Assembly: GCF_000346465.2 (NCBI RefSeq) | Contig: NC_034015.1 | Coordinates: 21,080,462 to 21,144,461, forward strand | Length of the DNA stretch: 64,000 bases | Source of the DNA: Prunus persica | Taxonomy: Eukaryota; Streptophyta; Magnoliopsida; Rosales; Rosaceae | Reading direction: 5' to 3' | Part shown: piece after piece, positions 62,227 through 64,000 of the stretch | Layout: every line of letters starts with the position of its first letter | Numbering within the stretch: position 1 is the stretch's first letter | Program-made: the position numbers and the translations under genes | The notes under the pieces: generated by a model | The model's database searches: none | What the model was told of the DNA's origin: nothing | Seen by the model: the letters and a program-made list of their open reading frames with translations, nothing else

Positions 62227-63369
62227 GGCTTCACTTCTGGTCTTTAATTCACCATTTCCTTAAGATAAGAGGTGAGGGTAAGTCTGTGACTCGGTGAGGA
62301 AGAAGATGGATGATCATCTGGGTTTATTTAAGGACCTGCAGAGCTGCATTTGTTGACTTGTAAAAAGATTCTTACTTCTTAGCGCTTTAGGTGGAAAAAA
62401 AATCGATCGTCGATCGCATTGATGTTAATGCAAAATAATTGAACATGGAAGATTGCTACAGATATCGATATATATATTAGTATTACTAAAAATTTGATGA
62501 TGAGTATCTGGCAAGTTATCAGAGGAATTATTAGCATTTTGCCATGCATATGAGATATGACACAGAATTCGGAGGAAAAATCGCGGCCATGTAAATTGTA
62601 ATGAATAGAAAGTGAACCCTTTGTCTAAGGCTCGGGGCTCATAATATATTTGACAAAGTAAATCTCTTGGTGAAGTTTTGTAGCATATATGGCCCTTGGG
62701 AATCGACCAAACTCTAATCCCAAAGGTATATTAATATACCTGAGAGTTAGTCAAATTCATTCATTTATCAGCTTTGAGCTTTGTACGTGAAGGCAATACC
62801 AATATATATATATATGAGGTCGAAGTGAATTTCTTGGATCACAAACTTCTTGAAGCTGCTGCTTTTTGATTGAACTGAAAGTAATATGCTGTTAAAAGTC
62901 CAACCATTTTGCCTGAGAGAGAGAGATGGATATAATATCTGTAATCTAAATCTAATGGTTTACCTTGGAAACTGCAGAATACATAATGAGGGTGCTGGGT
63001 TTATACATAACCTACATATTCATGCATAGTCATACAGGTGATGATGTTGACTTAAGCCGATTATTTGACTATAATATACAGCTGATGATCAGTGGACTTA
63101 AAAGCCGATTAATTAAACTGTAAATTGACCTGGAAGATAATACTCAAATGAGAAATGAGGTTGGTTTTATTTATACACTCAACTCAAATCCTGTTTTTGC
63201 TTTTAATATGGCGTTTGAGAGGGGAAAATAATAACAAAGTTAATATCTTCTGAGCCTCGCTAACTAGCTTGTGGCTTATTGGTTATTGGTTTGGTGCCAA
63301 CCTGTTACATCTAAGCAATACTAGACTCAGATAAAAAAACAAGGGGTAATAGATTACAAGAGCTGATGT
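62227..63369. other. Intergenic region between GT47 copies B and C
   Basis: AT-rich promoter of copy B and 3' flank of copy C. Small TA runs occur; no gene is seen. Confidence 0.5.
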
Positions 63370-64000
63370 TTATGAATTATGATCATGTATAGTGTCAAGT
63401 TTAGAGTTTAGTCGTCTCAACCATACAGAGTGAAGCACCATGTGAATCACGTCAAATGGCTGAGACGGCCTATTCAGCACAAAATGCCTCTTAACTTTAG
63501 ACACCCTCTTCTGCATCCTCAAATATTTTTCATACGGAATTCCCTGTAAGATGGTCTTAATTTCTGGTATCTTAGCAACAGGAATTTGTATTGAAAATTG
63601 GCTCCAATTAAGGACATCACTGAAGGGCAATGTATAATTGTCAGAAATTAAAACCGGCACACACCCTGCATAAAATGCCTCCATCACTCTTGGGCTTGCC
63701 ACTTCAAACCCACTAGGACACAAGCAATACTTGCTCTGCCCCATTAGTTTGGTGTAGTTTTGGTCTAAGGGAAGCTTCTCATGGACTTGAACTTCATCAT
63801 CTTTGTCCTTCCAATTATCCAGCAAGATAGGTCGAATGGATCCATGGACTCTGCCTGCAAAGAAGGCTAGAATTGGACGGTTGTTTGGGGGCTGACCCAA
63901 ATATGGGGGGCCAAGCTTTCTAGAGGGCACATAAATTTCAGGTAATGGGACATCTCTTCTTGGCTGGAATCCTTCAGAGGTGTTAGCGTTGCAAAGAACT
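63370..64000 (-). CDS. Exostosin-like glycosyltransferase, GT47 family (array copy C, 5' part beyond window)
   Basis: Only the 3' part of the last exon is in the window. The frame runs off the right edge, where it still reads [17 protein letters not shown], so the gene continues beyond 64000. The protein part is about 210 aa and very close to copy [61 protein letters not shown]. It then has a slightly longer tail ending TIHDHNS. High similarity to copy B, against a more distant copy A, shows a more recent B/C duplication. Confidence 0.93.
   Translation of the reverse strand, partial: VLCNANTSEGFQPRRDVPLPEIYVPSRKLGPPYLGQPPNNRPILAFFAGRVHGSIRPILLDNWKDKDDEVQVHEKLPLDQNYTKLMGQSKYCLCPSGFEVASPRVMEAFYAGCVPVLISDNYTLPFSDVLNWSQFSIQIPVAKIPEIKTILQGIPYEKYLRMQKRVSKVKRHFVLNRPSQPFDVIHMVLHSVWLRRLNSKLDTIHDHNS

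Noticed and set aside
1..64000. tRNA, rRNA or organellar insert
   Set aside because: I looked for the T-loop GGTTCGANTCC pattern and organellar gene fragments and found no convincing match; a tRNAscan run would be decisive.

Overview
The window is nuclear DNA of a dicot plant. It is AT-rich, its genes are split by many GT-AG introns (plus two GC-AG introns), the spacers carry microsatellites and small repeats, and every recognisable protein belongs to a plant family. The gene types and the sequence character suggest a woody rosid, perhaps Rosaceae; that assignment is inference. There are no operons, plastid genes, rRNA or tRNA genes that I can see.

Layout, left to right. 1-3.1 kb is spacer with microsatellites. 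3.1-6.8 kb (+) is a DAYSLEEPER-type domesticated hAT transposase with a 5' UTR intron. 7.4-10.1 kb (-) is a raffinose synthase/seed imbibition family (GH36) enzyme with two leader introns. It diverges from a ten-exon RIF1-like gene (11.7-16.9 kb, +) that has an E2F-type site just upstream. 17.1-18.3 kb is a diverged ~330-bp tandem repeat. 18.9-24.7 kb (+) is a CCR4-NOT subunit 10 (TPR) gene. 27.2-28.2 kb (-) is a hybrid proline-rich cell wall protein with an eight-cysteine domain. 28.2-33 kb is spacer containing a ~390-bp-arm inverted pair of MITE-like elements. 33.0-34.7 kb (+) holds an orphan membrane-segment exon and an F-box gene. 35.4-37.8 kb (-) is a BSD-domain gene. 38.9-40.5 kb holds a possible small split gene and an array of about nine palindromes, each paired with a TATA-like motif. 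41.2-45.2 kb (-) is an ANTH clathrin assembly protein (15 coding exons). 49.0-56.1 kb (-) is NAA35/MAK10, the NatC auxiliary subunit (16 coding exons). 57.0-64.0 kb (-) is a tandem array of at least three GT47 exostosin-like glycosyltransferases, the last cut by the window edge.

Most genes are unrelated housekeeping genes: mRNA decay, N-terminal acetylation, endocytosis, genome maintenance. The GT47 array and the proline-rich protein both act in or toward the cell wall, but nothing shows that they work together. The exon models were built by hand from splice consensus and reading-phase continuity; every multi-exon model closes in frame. The most unexplained structure is the palindrome/TATA array at 40.08-40.47 kb.
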